NCBI GenBank assembly: GCA_029851415.1
Contig: CM056742.1
Location: 149,921,121-149,985,120, forward strand
DNA length: 64,000 nt
Direction: 5' to 3'
Origin: Eretmocerus hayati
Taxonomy: Eukaryota; Arthropoda; Insecta; Hymenoptera; Aphelinidae
Part shown: in pieces, positions 1 through 9,889 of the stretch
Layout: every line of letters starts with the position of its first letter
How positions within the stretch are numbered: position 1 is the first letter of the stretch
The notes under the pieces: model-generated
What the model was told of the DNA's origin: nothing
Database searches by the model: none
The model's input: only the letters and a program-made list of their open reading frames with translations
Translations under genes and position numbers: made by a program

Positions 1-59
1 TTCATGCCACAAAGCAAGCAGTTCCGACTGAACCAATCGAGGATAGTATCAATACCAAC

Positions 60-490
60 GCTATCACTGCACAATACGTAATTCAACTTCCAAGTATCGG
101 CTGTGGTCGACTCGAGCAGACACGTACCCCATCTCGGTCCACGATACACATTCACGTCGGCACCCTGTTCAAAATATCAACTCCTTATAGTGTCTGTGTG
201 GTTGTGCTGTCTGAGTCGAACGATCTGGGGTTCCTTATCTCGGCAAGTTCTCCATAGGCTTCGCGGGCATTCGTATGCTCAGAATTCCTCCGCATGCTGA
301 GGTTCTTACGGCTTCCAAGTGTCATGTAATTTAATAGAAATCACAAAAATATGAAAGTCACAGCTGTGTCAAGTTTAGAAATTTTCTCCGAAAGCAAAAC
401 TCTGGAATTTTCCTCTGCCATAGCCACATAAAGGGCCTGAGTGTCCGAAATACTTATCTAATGCAATGACTCACTGAGTTTTTCTTTTTT
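60..490 (-). pseudogene. Ankyrin-repeat protein remnant, part 1
   Basis: On the minus strand, around 105-175, a frame reads EQGADVNVYRG followed by WGTCLLES. This is the LLxxGADVN signature between ankyrin helices. About 280 bases upstream in the same gene sense (355-460) another frame reads TQALYVAMAEENSR then LLSEKISKLDT, which fits an ankyrin unit (TPLHxAxxxxxxxVxxLLxxGxxxxx) with a small deletion. The frames are joined by stops and shifts, including an apparent 1-base indel just before EQGAD, so it cannot encode one protein as it stands. A diverged direct copy of 190-485 follows at 505-790 and a shorter one at 3548-3725. Ankyrin identity is clear for the GADVN motif and probable for the rest. 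It may continue beyond the left edge of the window. Confidence 0.55.
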
Positions 491-504
491 TTACTTTTCT
501 ATAC

Positions 505-790
505 TTCGTGTGTAGACGTGATGCTGTTCCCGTGAAACAATCTGGGGGTCCTCATCTCGTCAAGTTTTCTGTAGGCTCTCCGTGCATTCTTATGCTCAAT
601 GTTTCTCCGTACGCTGACGTTTTTACGGCTCTTATACTGACATCGAAGAGGAATCCTATGGATATGAAATCCATAACTATGTCAAGTTTAGAATTACTCT
701 CCGAAAGCAAAACTCTGAAATTTTCTTCTCCAATAGTCACACGAAGGGCCCAAGATTCCAAAATACTTAACTGATGCACAAATGCTTTTC
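505..790 (-). pseudogene. Ankyrin-repeat protein remnant, part 2 (duplicate of part 1)
   Basis: This is a direct, diverged copy of 190-485: both contain matching stretches around the TGTCAAGTTTAGAA and CCGAAAGCAAAACTCTG motifs. In the minus frame it reads HQLSILESWALRV, then LLSESNSKLDIVMDF, an ankyrin-like unit. It is open for about 75 codons but without a convincing start. It ends within about 20 bases of recognisable Copia integrase sequence, so a Copia element appears to interrupt or abut this gene remnant. The family assignment is inferred from its similarity to part 1. Confidence 0.4.
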
Positions 791-800
791 TTGTCTCACT

Positions 801-1381
801 TCAGGCGTTGTACTTCTGGAATGAGAACAAAACATTCGCATCCGAAAATTTAAATTTTCTTAAATTGACTCGTCGACCAAACCATAGATCGGCTGGACTC
901 TTGCCTCTCACAGTGCTTGTCCCAGTTTGGTTAATAGTCAATACAGCATAACTTGAGGCTTCTGCCCATAGTTTGATATCTAGATCCTTGGTATCTAGAT
1001 GTATTTCACTTCTGAACGCTTCTACCAGAGTTTGCATCTCGCGTTCCACTCTGCAATTTTGTTCAGGCGTATACCCTGCAGATATCTCATTTAGTATCCC
1101 TATTTCTTCATAGATCTTACGGGTTTCATTATTATCGATTTCCTTTACATGATTTTGACTTTGCGACCAAATTGGTTCTTAACTAATGTAAGAAATATTC
1201 TCAACTTTTCTACCGCCTCTGACTTATGCTTCAGGAGATATATCGTCCTAAAGTGGCTGTAATCACCTTTGAAGACGAGAAAGTCATTTGAACCACCCAA
1301 TGAGCGTTGATTCATCTTACCAAGATCTACATGAAAGACATTCAGACAATTTTCTGCGACAGTGAAATTTTGTTTATGCAA
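801..1381 (-). pseudogene. Copia integrase, frameshifted
   Basis: Two open stretches in different frames, joined across 1050-1145 by shifts, cover the rve integrase core. The first has FHVDLGKM and GGSNDFLVFKGDYSHF, corresponding to the first catalytic Asp region and F.D.YSR. The second has EEIGILNEISAGYTPEQN and VEREMQTLVEAFRS, matching the Y.P.QNG..E..N+T.+E block with the last acidic residue, then KLWAEA and SPADLWFGRR. The RSDNGGEF region with the second Asp is not readable. The sequence ends just before the ankyrin remnant. Confidence 0.8.
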
Positions 1382-1461
1382 AATACGACATTACTTACCA
1401 TAAGCGCAACCTTCGCAGACATAGTCATTCCAGTCATCAATGAAAGGTATATTTTCCTGCT

Positions 1462-1930
1462 TTAATTTATCTCTGACGTGACATACTGTCCATTTTGATG
1501 AGCCGTTCTCTTATGCCATAATTTCATTGAGACGGCTGCCAGACTGTATTCTTTTCTTTTCTGAAACTTTAGTTGTAATAATCCTCCGTATCTTTCTGGT
1601 ATCAATCTTGTCTCTCCATTTTGTGAAATCCGTGACATTCTCGAATTTGTCATTACGTCATATCCTCTATCCAATGTGTATGTGAACGAGAACAGATTGA
1701 ATTTCATATTCGGCACAAATAGAACATCTTTCAGAATCATTGGATACCAGTTCTTGCCATTGTTTCCTGACAGATGAACTCCTCCCATGCTTATTGCTTC
1801 CAATTCAGTGAAATCTCCAATCTTGATTATTATACTGTCATCCAATTTTCTGATGTTTTCCATAAAATTTCAATAACCAGTCATACGGTGCGTGGCTCTA
1901 CTGTCCATATACCATGAGTCTCTGTCTTTG
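1462..1930 (-). pseudogene. Copia protease and pre-integrase segment
   Basis: The segment starts with the aspartic protease active-site region WYMDSRATHRMTGY, then a stop, then a 133-codon open stretch containing VHLSGNNGKNWYPMILKDVLFVPNMKFNLFS. That matches the conserved Copia run L.DVL.VP....NL.S that follows the protease. It closes with LWHKRTAHQNG, the start of the GAG-pre-integrase domain. The Asp-Ser-Arg replacement of Asp-Ser-Gly and the stop mean no active protease. Confidence 0.8.
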
Positions 1931-2040
1931 GAGATACTTGCTACGTCGCTCGAGGACAGACTTACCGTAATAAAAGCCTTGCCTTCTTTCTTTTCTTTTA
2001 CGCATTCTTTTGCGAAGTGTCCAATTTCTTGACAATTATT

Positions 2041-2239
2041 TCATTTATAATTTTTCTTGCAATAGTCAATATAGTCTTGTGTCGGTTTTCCACGACAATC
2101 AACTTTCTTGTGACCTGGCTTTTCACATTTAAAACATTTCATTAGACCTCTATCATCATTTTGGTTCGAGTTACGTGAATTATCTTCCTTGTTCTTATTA
2201 TTTGGGGTTTTCTCTTCGAATTTATTATTGCCATTGCTA
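2041..2239 (-). pseudogene. Copia gag, zinc-knuckle segment
   Basis: A minus-strand open stretch rich in Asn, Lys and Glu leads into the CCHC knuckle KCFKCEKPGHKKVDC (spacing C-x2-C-x4-H-x4-C), which binds viral-type RNA in LTR retroelements. A stop at about 2040 separates it from a second degenerate knuckle. Its upstream continuation is cut by the MITE at 2240-2359. Once the MITE is ignored, gag text on the other side (2366-2540; motifs FPEKYDSFHSAW, KLMKRLQQEDLRIK) joins naturally, so the knuckle belongs to the same gag. Confidence 0.8.
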
Positions 2240-2359
2240 CACTGTAAAAAAAATTTTCGAAAAACTTTAACCAACGAAATGAATGGAAAATTCAACCAGA
2301 TGGTTGAATTTTTCATTCAACCAGTTGGTTGAAATTTTACGAAAATTTTTTTTACAGTG
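2240..2359. mobile_element. 120-bp MITE (CACTGT family) inserted in Copia gag
   Basis: The termini are CACTGTAAAAAAAATTTTCG and its exact reverse complement (20-bp TIR), flanked by TA on both sides (2238-2239, 2360-2361), which fits a TA target duplication. Inside are two imperfect palindromes of the form TTCAACCA..TGGTTGAA. Taking it out rejoins Copia gag. It is non-coding and non-autonomous. TA duplication is typical of Tc1/mariner-type elements, but the superfamily is inferred only from that. Confidence 0.9.
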
Positions 2360-2540
2360 TAATTAAAGCATTTCCAGCGATCTGAATTTCTCTAGTCTTG
2401 ATTCTTAAATCTTCTTGCTGAAGTCTTTTCATCAATTTCGTCAATGTTTTATCAGTTTCTGCTAAAAAATGCCACGCTGAGTGAAAGCTGTCATACTTCT
2501 CTGGAAAATAATTCAAGATTTTGGATATTACCCACTCGTC

Positions 2541-3002
2541 CTAAACTTCTTCATTCATTGCACGTAGTTCTTGCGGTAGCCCATCCATTTCTAAGAAATT
2601 GTTGATGACACTCTTATCTGGATTGTATATATAAGCAAAGAATCTCGCTCGAAGAGCATCTTCTGATTTCTGACCCTTATCACCGTGCAGAGTTTCCAAT
2701 CTCTTTATAATCAACTCAGCTGATGTGCATGTTGTCAGCTTCAATGCTATTTTCTCTCCCACATTCAGACCAATTAAAGTTTGTGCTTCCAAATCTTTGG
2801 TGCACGAGTCATCGTAATTTGCATCATTCTCAAAAGGTCTTACCTCGATGCATGTCGCTATGTCAAATATTCTCATTTTCTTCATAAGTAGATCCAATTT
2901 GAATCTCGATGCTGGGTAATTTGACCTTCCAGTACTTGCAAAATTTTCAACCAGGTTTTCTAGACTCAGTTTTGCTTTTATTGTGCCTGACAATTTTTGC
3001 AA
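2541..3002 (-). pseudogene. Copia gag N-terminal part
   Basis: A 153-codon open stretch (MQKLSGTIKAKLS to a stop after RAMNEEV) matches the general plan of Copia gag: an N-terminal helical domain with TSAELIIKRLETLHG resembling the AKEAWDKLxxxY region, then FFAYIYNPDKSVINNFLEMDGL. Gag-like sequence continues past the stop (DEWVISKILNYFPEKY), so the stop is a disabling mutation rather than the natural end. The start lies about 100 bases downstream of the primer-binding site, as expected. Confidence 0.75.
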
Positions 3003-3100
3003 CCTCTGTCACAGACTAGACTTTCAGAGACACGTGGGGTCGACTTGACTTTTGAGGTGAGGTTGCAGATCTATTGCGTACCTTGTATCACACAAACGCG

Positions 3101-3116
3101 TGCTGGGCCCATAACC
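3101..3116 (-). other. Copia primer-binding site
   Basis: The minus strand reads GGTTATGGGCCCAGCA directly next to the LTR end. Drosophila copia primes from an internal half of initiator tRNA-Met and has the same GGTTATGGGCCCAG string, so this marks the 5' LTR/internal junction and the element's orientation. Confidence 0.85.
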
Positions 3117-3526
3117 TGTTGTTAATTACTGACTTTGATTATGTGATTACGGGCAGTGTACGAAATAATGGCACACAGACTCGATCATTTGATAACTGAA
3201 TGTATTCAATACTTGCACATTGGCTGATCTAATTTCTAGAGACTAGTGCCTGTAAAAATCAATCATTACATTTTGTCATGTTTTATAAACGCTGATTCAA
3301 GTACAAAAATACTCGGCTTACCTCTGAAGACTGTCATGTTACTTGCTTACTTTTCATTCATACAATATTAATAATAAATAGGAACCTGTGATCCTTTTGG
3401 ATTACATTTCTACTTGCTACTAGTACAATGCTCATGGATATGCATGTGGTGCACGCCCGCGCATAATATAGTCCCACAAATGACCGTCGGTAAAACTACT
3501 CACGCCGTAAGCTGCTGCCATCAACA
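3117..3526 (-). repeat. Copia 5' LTR
   Basis: This 410-bp segment is bounded by TGTTG and CAACA, the 5-bp inverted termini typical of Copia LTRs, and is immediately adjacent to the primer-binding site. The matching 3' LTR is not in the window because the element is truncated near 795. In transcript sense the LTR has a weak TATA-like CTATATTAT about 60 bases from its start. A target duplication cannot be tested with the other end missing. Confidence 0.8.
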
Positions 3527-3547
3527 GGTTGGCGCGATATTCAAATC

Positions 3548-3725
3548 CAACACATACTGACATTGAAGAGAAATCCTACAGATATGAAATCCATAACTGT
3601 GTCAAGTTTAGAATCCCTCTATGAAAGCCAAACTCTGGAATTCCCCCTCTGTCCTAGCCACATAAAGGGCCCAAGCGTCCAAAATATACAGCTGATGTAA
3701 TGACTCACTGAGTTTTTCCCAGCTC
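3548..3725 (-). pseudogene. Ankyrin-repeat protein remnant, part 3
   Basis: A diverged direct copy of 640-790. The minus frame reads HQLYILDAWALYVARTEGEF, parallel to the HQLSILESWALRV of part 2. It starts about 20 bases beyond the Copia LTR, so the ankyrin-derived sequence lies on both sides of the Copia element. It is too short and broken to be functional. Confidence 0.4.
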
Positions 3726-3945
3726 ATAACCTCGGCTTATCACGGCTCGCTCATGCTATACTGGGTACTTTTGGCATCCTATCATATGCAGAGAAATCAT
3801 ACAGCGTTGATCACTCTTACAATACTGGACTTTTTAGACTATTATCTACTCGTTCATATAACCGTGTAGATAGCTGTTGAATGATCTCCACCAGTCAGTC
3901 TCTCCCCCATAAGTAGGCAGTCTCTCTCTCACTTCAGTTGTATTC

Positions 3946-3976
3946 GATCACTCATTGCTTGATACAATGAGTGATC
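3946..3976. repeat. Perfect 12-bp stem hairpin
   Basis: GATCACTCATTG, a 7-base loop, then CAATGAGTGATC. It has no neighbouring gene to which it could act as a terminator. The rest of 3726-4404 holds no recognisable gene. A TATAAA string occurs at about 4036. Confidence 0.6.
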
Positions 3977-4404
3977 TCTTGGCTTCATACAGTGACAAAT
4001 GCGCCACCTCGCGATCAAATTGGGCGTTTGCGAATATAAAGACACCCAAACGACAAAGAGCGGAGTGCGATGTATCGCCACTGACGTATTATCGCTCGGT
4101 TTCGATTTGTCCGTGATGTCTATGATGAATCTATAATTTATGAATAGTTTTCTGAATCGGGGCGAATCGAGCTCATAAAGCTAGGATAATATTTTCCATC
4201 ATTCTGACATGCACTAAGAACTACTCCTTCGAGCTCACTTTATCAACTTTTTGACGAAATATTCCGAAAACTATTCAGGAATATTCTTCACAGCTCGCGA
4301 TGCGTAGCACTCCATTTGAAACTGTCTCTTCGAATCATTCCTTGTAATGAATGAATTCGAGTGCAAGATGACGCATCAATCGCATTGTTACTCCGAGGAG
4401 CAGC

Positions 4405-4746
4405 CTAATGTGGAGCAGCCCTTCTCTGGACGTTCAAAGTACGTATTCGTCTTGAGCTCGAAGGGTGTAGTTGTATCGATGTTTCTGGACGACGTGGAAT
4501 CAGCATTCGATGCGAATACACTTCGAGAAAATTTCTTACCTGGCTAACCTCGGTATCATTTCGACGCTCAGGACTTGAAGGTTGACTCGAAGGTTCATCA
4601 CGTGATGTATTAGGCCCTTTGATGATGTTATCTATATCACATGGACCCACCGACTTACTCTTCCTTCCGATAACTCCCCTATGAAACTTTGTCAAAAGCC
4701 TTGCAACTCGCGCAAAAAAGCTTCTCTGAAGAAAGTCTTTCATCAT
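4405..4746 (-). CDS. Hypothetical 113-aa protein, possible first exon with mitochondrial-type N terminus
   Basis: The ORF starts with tandem ATG codons in a good context (AAAA before ATG). The first 35 residues (MMKDFLQRSFFARVARLLTK and on) are rich in Arg, Lys, Phe and Leu with only one acidic residue, resembling a mitochondrial presequence or amphipathic helix. A Ser/Pro/Glu-rich hydrophilic segment (around SSQPSSPERRNDTE) follows. The unspliced ORF ends in an Arg/Ser-rich tail. A strong 5' splice-donor match, CAG|GTAAGA, occurs after the codons for EVSQ (donor at about 4546), so only 4546-4746 may be coding in a spliced gene. No family was recognised. The upstream side abuts the satellite array and the downstream side the Copia LTR. 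It could be a chance ORF. Confidence 0.35.
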   Translation of the reverse strand: MMKDFLQRSFFARVARLLTKFHRGVIGRKSKSVGPCDIDNIIKGPNTSRDEPSSQPSSPERRNDTEVSQVRNFLEVYSHRMLIPRRPETSIQLHPSSSRRIRTLNVQRRAAPH

Positions 4747-4809
4747 TTTTTCCCCGTCGCCCTATCTCTATAATTCTGGCGTTGCTCAGATGAGTGAGAA
4801 TGTGTTGCC

Positions 4810-6515
4810 ATGGTCACTTGATAAGCTAGCTGGGCTTACTTTTACATAGGTATTAATCTATAGAGTAATAGTTATGGAATAGAGAACGTGTATTCCATAA
4901 TTCTCTTACAGCTTTTATAATCGAGGGAAGTACTGCGATGGTCACTTGATAAGCTAGCTGGGCTTACTTTTACATAGGTATTAATCTATAGAGTAATAGT
5001 TATGGAATAGAGAACGTGTATTCCATAATTCTCTTACAGCTTTTATAATCGAGGGAAGTACTGCGATAGTCACTTGATAAGCTAGCTGGGCTTACTTTTA
5101 CATAGGTATTAACTTATAGAGGAATAGTTATGTAATAGAGAACGTGTATTCTATAATTCTCTTACAGCTTTTATAATCGAGGGAAGTAATTAGATGGTCA
5201 CTTGAAAATATAGCTGGGCTTACTTATACATAGGTATTAATCTATAGAGTAATAGTTATGGAATAGAGAACGTGTATTCCATAATTCTCTTACAGCTTTC
5301 ATAATCGAGGGAAGTACTGCGATGGTCACGTGAAAAGTTAGCTGGGCTTACTTTTACATAGGTATTAACCTATAGAGGAATAGTTATGGAATGGAGAACG
5401 TGTATTCCATAATTCTCTTACAGCTTTTATAATCGAGGGAAGTACTGCGATGGTCACGTGAAAAGTTAGCTGGGCTTACTTTTTCATAGGTATTAACCTA
5501 TAGAGGAATAGTTATGGAATGGAGAACGTGTATTCCATAATTCTCTTACAGCTTTTATAATCGAGGGAAGTACTGCGATGGTCACTTGATAAGCTAGCTG
5601 GGCTTACTTTTACATAGGTATTAATCTATAGAGTAATAGTTATGGAATAGAGAACGTGTATTCCATAATTCTCTTACAGCTTTTATAATCGAGGGAAGTA
5701 CTGCGATGGTCACTTGATAAGCTAGCTGGGCTTACTTTTACATAGGTATTAATCTATAGAGTAATAGTTATGGAATAGAGAACGTGTATTGCATAATTCT
5801 CTTACAGCTTTTATAATCGAGGGAAGTACTGCGATGGTCACTTGATAAGCTAGCTGGGCTTACTTTTACATAGGTATTAACTTATAGAGGAATAGTTATG
5901 TAATAGAGAACGTGTATTCTATAATTCTCTTACAGCTTTTATAATCGAGGGAAGTAATTAGATGGTCACTTGAAAATATAGCTGGGCTTACTTATACATA
6001 GGTATTAATCTATAGAGTAATAGTTATGGAATAGAAAACGTGTATTCCATAATTCTCTTACAGCTTTCATAATCGAGGGAAGTACTGCGATGGTCACGTG
6101 AAAAGTTAGCTGGGCTTACTTTTACATAGGTATTAACCTATAGAGGAATAGTTATGGAATGGAGAACGTGTATTCCATAATTCTCTTACAGCTTTTATAA
6201 TCGAGGGAAGTACTGCGATGGTCACGTGAGAAGTTAGCTGGGCTTACTTTTACATAGGTATTAACCTATAGAGGAATAGTTATGGAATAGAGAACGTGTA
6301 TTCCATAATTCTCTTACAGCTTTTATAATCGAGGGAAGTACTGCGATGGTCACTTGATAAGCTAGCTGGGCTTACTTTTACATAGGTATTAGTCCATGAA
6401 GAAATAATCATGGAATAGAGGTACCTCTATTCCAGAATTCTCTTACAGCTTTCATAATCGAGGGAAGTACTGCGATGGTCACTCTACATAGCTGGACTTA
6501 TTCTTACATTGGTGA
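4810..6515. repeat. 128-bp tandem satellite with 6-unit higher-order structure
   Basis: The motif GTCAC recurs at 4813, 4941, 5069, 5197, 5325, 5453, 5581, 5709, 5837, 5965, 6093, 6221, 6349 and 6478, a strict 128-base period (last step 129), giving 13 units plus a decayed end. Diagnostic variants show unit types in the order A A B C D D A A B C D D A: CTTGATAAG (A), TTATGTAATAG plus GTAATTAGAT (B), CTTGAAAATATAG (C), CACGTGAAAAG or CACGTGAGAAG (D). The repeating block is therefore six units, 768 bp. The two B units (5069, 5837) look identical. Most units contain a short dyad TATGGAAT...ATTCCATA. No coding potential. Confidence 0.97.
6401..6432. repeat. Perfect palindrome in the terminal satellite unit
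   Basis: In the last unit the imperfect dyad found in other units has become TGGAATAGAGGTACCTCT continuing to ATTCCA, a 24-bp perfect palindrome centred on GGTACC. Other units have a non-palindromic middle (GAGAACGTGT). Confidence 0.7.
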
Positions 6516-8057
6516 TTATCTCTACGCGCACCTTTCAAAAGTAATGTGGGTCCGTGTATTCATAAAGAGATAATAATCATACCTCGGTGTCAATTCCTGC
6601 TCTTAGCCTCGTGCTCCTGAGAAATCTTTCACAATCTTGAGATTGAATTTCTGACGTTGTTTTGTATTCAGTAATATCTCGTTGTGCTTGTATATAATGA
6701 TGATTTCTTTATAATAACTTCTTATTCATCCAGGATGGATGATCAAATGCTTGTTCCATTTAATGTATACGAAAGAATTATGTGAATATCTGCTTTAGAA
6801 TAAATGACGATTACTCCCAAGGGAGATTAGATTTGAATCATTTCCCCTGACACCCGAGATCCAAGTCTAGTGGACAATCAATCAAAAAATGTTATAGGCA
6901 GAGGTTATCCGAGGATATCAGAGGATATCAGAGATGAGAATATCCTAAAATCTAGACATGATGTCTCACCAAGGAAACTCAACACTTGATTTACGTGATT
7001 CTATCTCAATAGTGCTGTAACATTGTTGAAATATTTTTTTATTGTAAATTATGCAATCATACGCCGAAAATCGTGTGTACTCAGCTGCCCAAGAAATTAA
7101 GTTTGTAATGAAGCCAATGGTAAACTGATTCGGTAAATAAAAGTCAAGGCAAATGGTGCATATTATGCGATTCTGAAACCGCTTGTCTTTCAATCATACG
7201 TTAGTTGACATACCGGTATGAGACTATTTTTCATGCGCTATTAGCGTGGCAATTCGACGTAAAAAACTGAAGAAATTTCGAATCGTTCATTTTAATTCTC
7301 CTCTTGCATCTAAAATCATGTAAAATATCTCAACAACTGGTATATATAACTAAAATCCCCAGGTACCGTCAATAGTTTTTCCTGGGTTTTCCAATCATTT
7401 GATTACAAGTAACCGTAAATATATCGCAAAACTTGAGACCTCGTGCGTGTCTTTTACGGACAACATAGGAGGCGAAAGGGTTAAGTCAGCTTCCCACGAA
7501 GATCCTAAAATGAAAATTATAATCGATAGATCAACTCAAGATTTTGGATCGAAATGAGAAAGAATTCAGTTTACCACTCAGACAAGAATTATTATCCATT
7601 TAATCTTATCATGTGTTAGATATTGACCACATCATCGCACTCAAATAGATAAACACCTTCCAAGTGAGAACTCCCAGTTTGACCATGAATGTTATTCTGT
7701 TCAACGCTTAACGTCTAGAAATTTAGCATTTGCACATGTTCATTATTTCATCATTTGATTTTCTGAGCCTCCTAGTTCTTTACATTTTGCATCCAAATAA
7801 TTGAACACCTGAACAAAATAGATGAGATCGTTTCCCGAGAAGAGGAACCTCGTAAGACTACATCAATTTTAACGTTGGTCATCTTAATATCGACATTATT
7901 TATTCTCCATTGAACGAAACGATTCCAGCTATTGTCATGGTTTCAAAAATTAGAAAAAGTCTTCACAAATGGATTCGCAGTTGAATACTATTCGCAGATC
8001 ATTGGTATGATACTTCCAGTTCATGTGGGGTTCCCCTCCTCGTACGGGTTGTGTCAA
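6516..8057. other. Non-coding stretch
   Basis: No ORF with a recognisable product, no clear repeat. AT-rich unique sequence. Confidence 0.6.
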
Positions 8058-8250
8058 CACTGTAAAAAATGTGCAACGTTTTTTCAACTACGGCAGTTAA
8101 AAATGTTTCAACCACGTAGTTGAACCGGTTTTTCAACTACGCAGTTAGAATTTGTTTCAACTCAGTGGTTGAAAAATATTTCATCAACGTAGTTGAAAAT
8201 TCCACCACGTACTTGGAATTCAACTACACGAGTTGAAACAATATCTGTGG
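8058..8250. mobile_element. CACTGT-family MITE-like element with iterated palindromes
   Basis: Begins with CACTGTAAAAAATG, the same terminus as the MITE at 2240. Inside are at least five imperfect palindromes of the type TTCAACTACGTAGTTGAA, at about 8088, 8110, 8133, 8160, 8190 and 8220. The right terminus is not clear; AATATCTGTGG near 8250 may be a decayed end. Confidence 0.6.
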
Positions 8251-9163
8251 AATTCGGAAATAGTCGCGTCCAATATGTTGGTCATGGAGGTAACATTAAT
8301 GTGTAAAATTTGTTATTCTCCTCGCTTGGGTTTGACTACTGTTTGTAAAGTACTTATTATACCTTGAGTTGCACAATGGCAAAAGGACATAGGACTAAGA
8401 CTGGTGATGCAATATCATTGATCATACAGTGCTTCCATTCTACATGCTCATCAAAAAAAGAGTAAGTGATGTCAAGACTTTAGCAGTGTCATACGGAATT
8501 ATCCACCAAAAATTCGGGAGACTTTCTCTTCATTGGCTCTAGATCCGGATACTGATTGAATACTGCGAGGGTTCAAGAAACTTCATACGAAATCGTCTGC
8601 CAGAACTATGTAGAAGTAATTTACGGAATCATCTCTGTTGATATGTATTCAGCCACAAAACGAAAATTCGGGATCAGAATCCGTTCCTACGTGGAAAAAG
8701 CGGTCCAAAATTTGATGAACTAATTCGAATACTATTGGTTTGATGGATCAAAGTATGTTGGTTTGGGAATCAACAGCAGTGAATATCTAGAGTGGATATG
8801 AACACATCATTTATTCAACGGGAAAAGATGTCACAAAATTCAAACTGGGAGTCCTAATGAGTTCTGAGACGATCGTCGGAGTCAATCGAACCCCAACACA
8901 AAGGGATAAATATTTCGAAATACTCTCGGTATCGAGTTGAAATCATGTAGCTGAACATTATAACGAAAAGTAACAACATTTCACAAAATATCAAGTAGAG
9001 ATCAGAGGAAGTCCTCAGGGTCAATTGATTCCCAAAAATGACAATTACTCGCAATTTATCTTAGTATCGACAAAAGCTCAATATCGTATTAGATTAAGCA
9101 GTCATAGGAACTTGGCAATTTAACTAATGTGTAGTGAATATAACTGAACCAGCAAATAATAGT
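8251..9163. other. Non-coding stretch
   Basis: No gene or repeat recognised. Confidence 0.55.
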
Positions 9164-9167
9164 TTAA

Positions 9168-9375
9168 CCCTTAATTACTAATGTGATATGTATATGATTT
9201 TGAAAATCTTGAATCATTTCAATGAGGTAACAGATTTGAACGTCTACTGCTTTCACAGTATTCCTGAGCAAAAGCTACAGAAAAGCAACGCACTGTTTTT
9301 TTGGCATTTAATTGAAGATATTTCAATCGGTAACGATATTGAAATGTGCCAAAATTCCACGTTGGTAATTAAGGG
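9168..9375. mobile_element. piggyBac-like MITE with intact TTAA ends
   Basis: TTAA (9164-9167) then CCCTTAATTACTAATGTG. The other end is CACGTTGGTAATTAAGGG followed by TTAA (9376-9379). TIRs of about 18 bp with two mismatches, starting CCC, and a TTAA target duplication are the hallmarks of the piggyBac superfamily. At 208 bp with no transposase it is non-autonomous. Confidence 0.85.
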
Positions 9376-9379
9376 TTAA

Positions 9380-9889
9380 CGAAACTGAAAAAGACCCCTT
9401 TAAAGTTTCTTATTATTCCAACATAGATTTCTGATGTTAACTCAGCCCAATGTCAAGATATTCCTTGCGAAGTTCTACGAGCATTTTTTCTCTTTCTTGA
9501 ATAAACTCGTAGATTGGAAGGTCTCCAAAACCACGAACGAGTCAATAATCACACATTCCCACGGACTAATTGCAACAGCAGTTTACAGTTCTTTTGGAGA
9601 ATCTCACGCTACTATTTTTCCGAGAGTTTTGGATTTGAATATTTTCATAATAGTATTGTTATATTCACGGAGACGATCCGATTTTCATCTTTCCCTCATT
9701 TTATTGCAAAAATTACAGACGTTGCCTTTTCTTTCGAGGATTCGCTTAGATTCTTTCAACGCATTCATTCATTTGTTCTCGGTTGAGTTTGAGCTTCATG
9801 CCACCCTCAAAAAAATCAGGATGATATATGCCAATTAGAGCTACCCGAACTCGTCAGAAATTATCCCAAGAATTGGCTCGTGAGGAAGA
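9380..9889. other. Non-coding stretch
   Basis: Overlapping open stretches of 90 and 134 codons occur here, but their composition and lack of motifs suggest chance; no product recognised. Confidence 0.5.

Larger units (their letters stand above)
795..3116 (-). mobile_element. Truncated Copia (Ty1/copia) retrotransposon, internal region
   Basis: Read on the minus strand, the order is Copia-like: gag (about 3002 to 2366), zinc knuckles, protease, GAG-pre-integrase and integrase. The gag has a CCHC knuckle KCFKCEKPGHKKVDCR near 2115 and a second one ending in CQEIGHFAKEC near 2015. The protease motif near 1890 reads WYMDSRATHRMT, where the family has D-S/T-G-A, so a catalytic glycine is lost. 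LWHKRTAHQ (about 1500) is the pre-integrase zinc region. The integrase begins with FHVDLGKM (about 1330) and ends with YTPEQN, KLWAEASSYAV and SPADLWFGRR (1070-870). Several stops and frameshifts, a MITE in gag, and the complete absence of reverse transcriptase and RNase H show it is dead. The truncation point is near 795. Confidence 0.9.

Noticed and set aside
190..790. Direct repeats near the left edge as the Copia 3' LTR
   Set aside because: They do not match the 5' LTR at 3117-3526, lack TGTTG/CAACA ends, and read as ankyrin-like protein.
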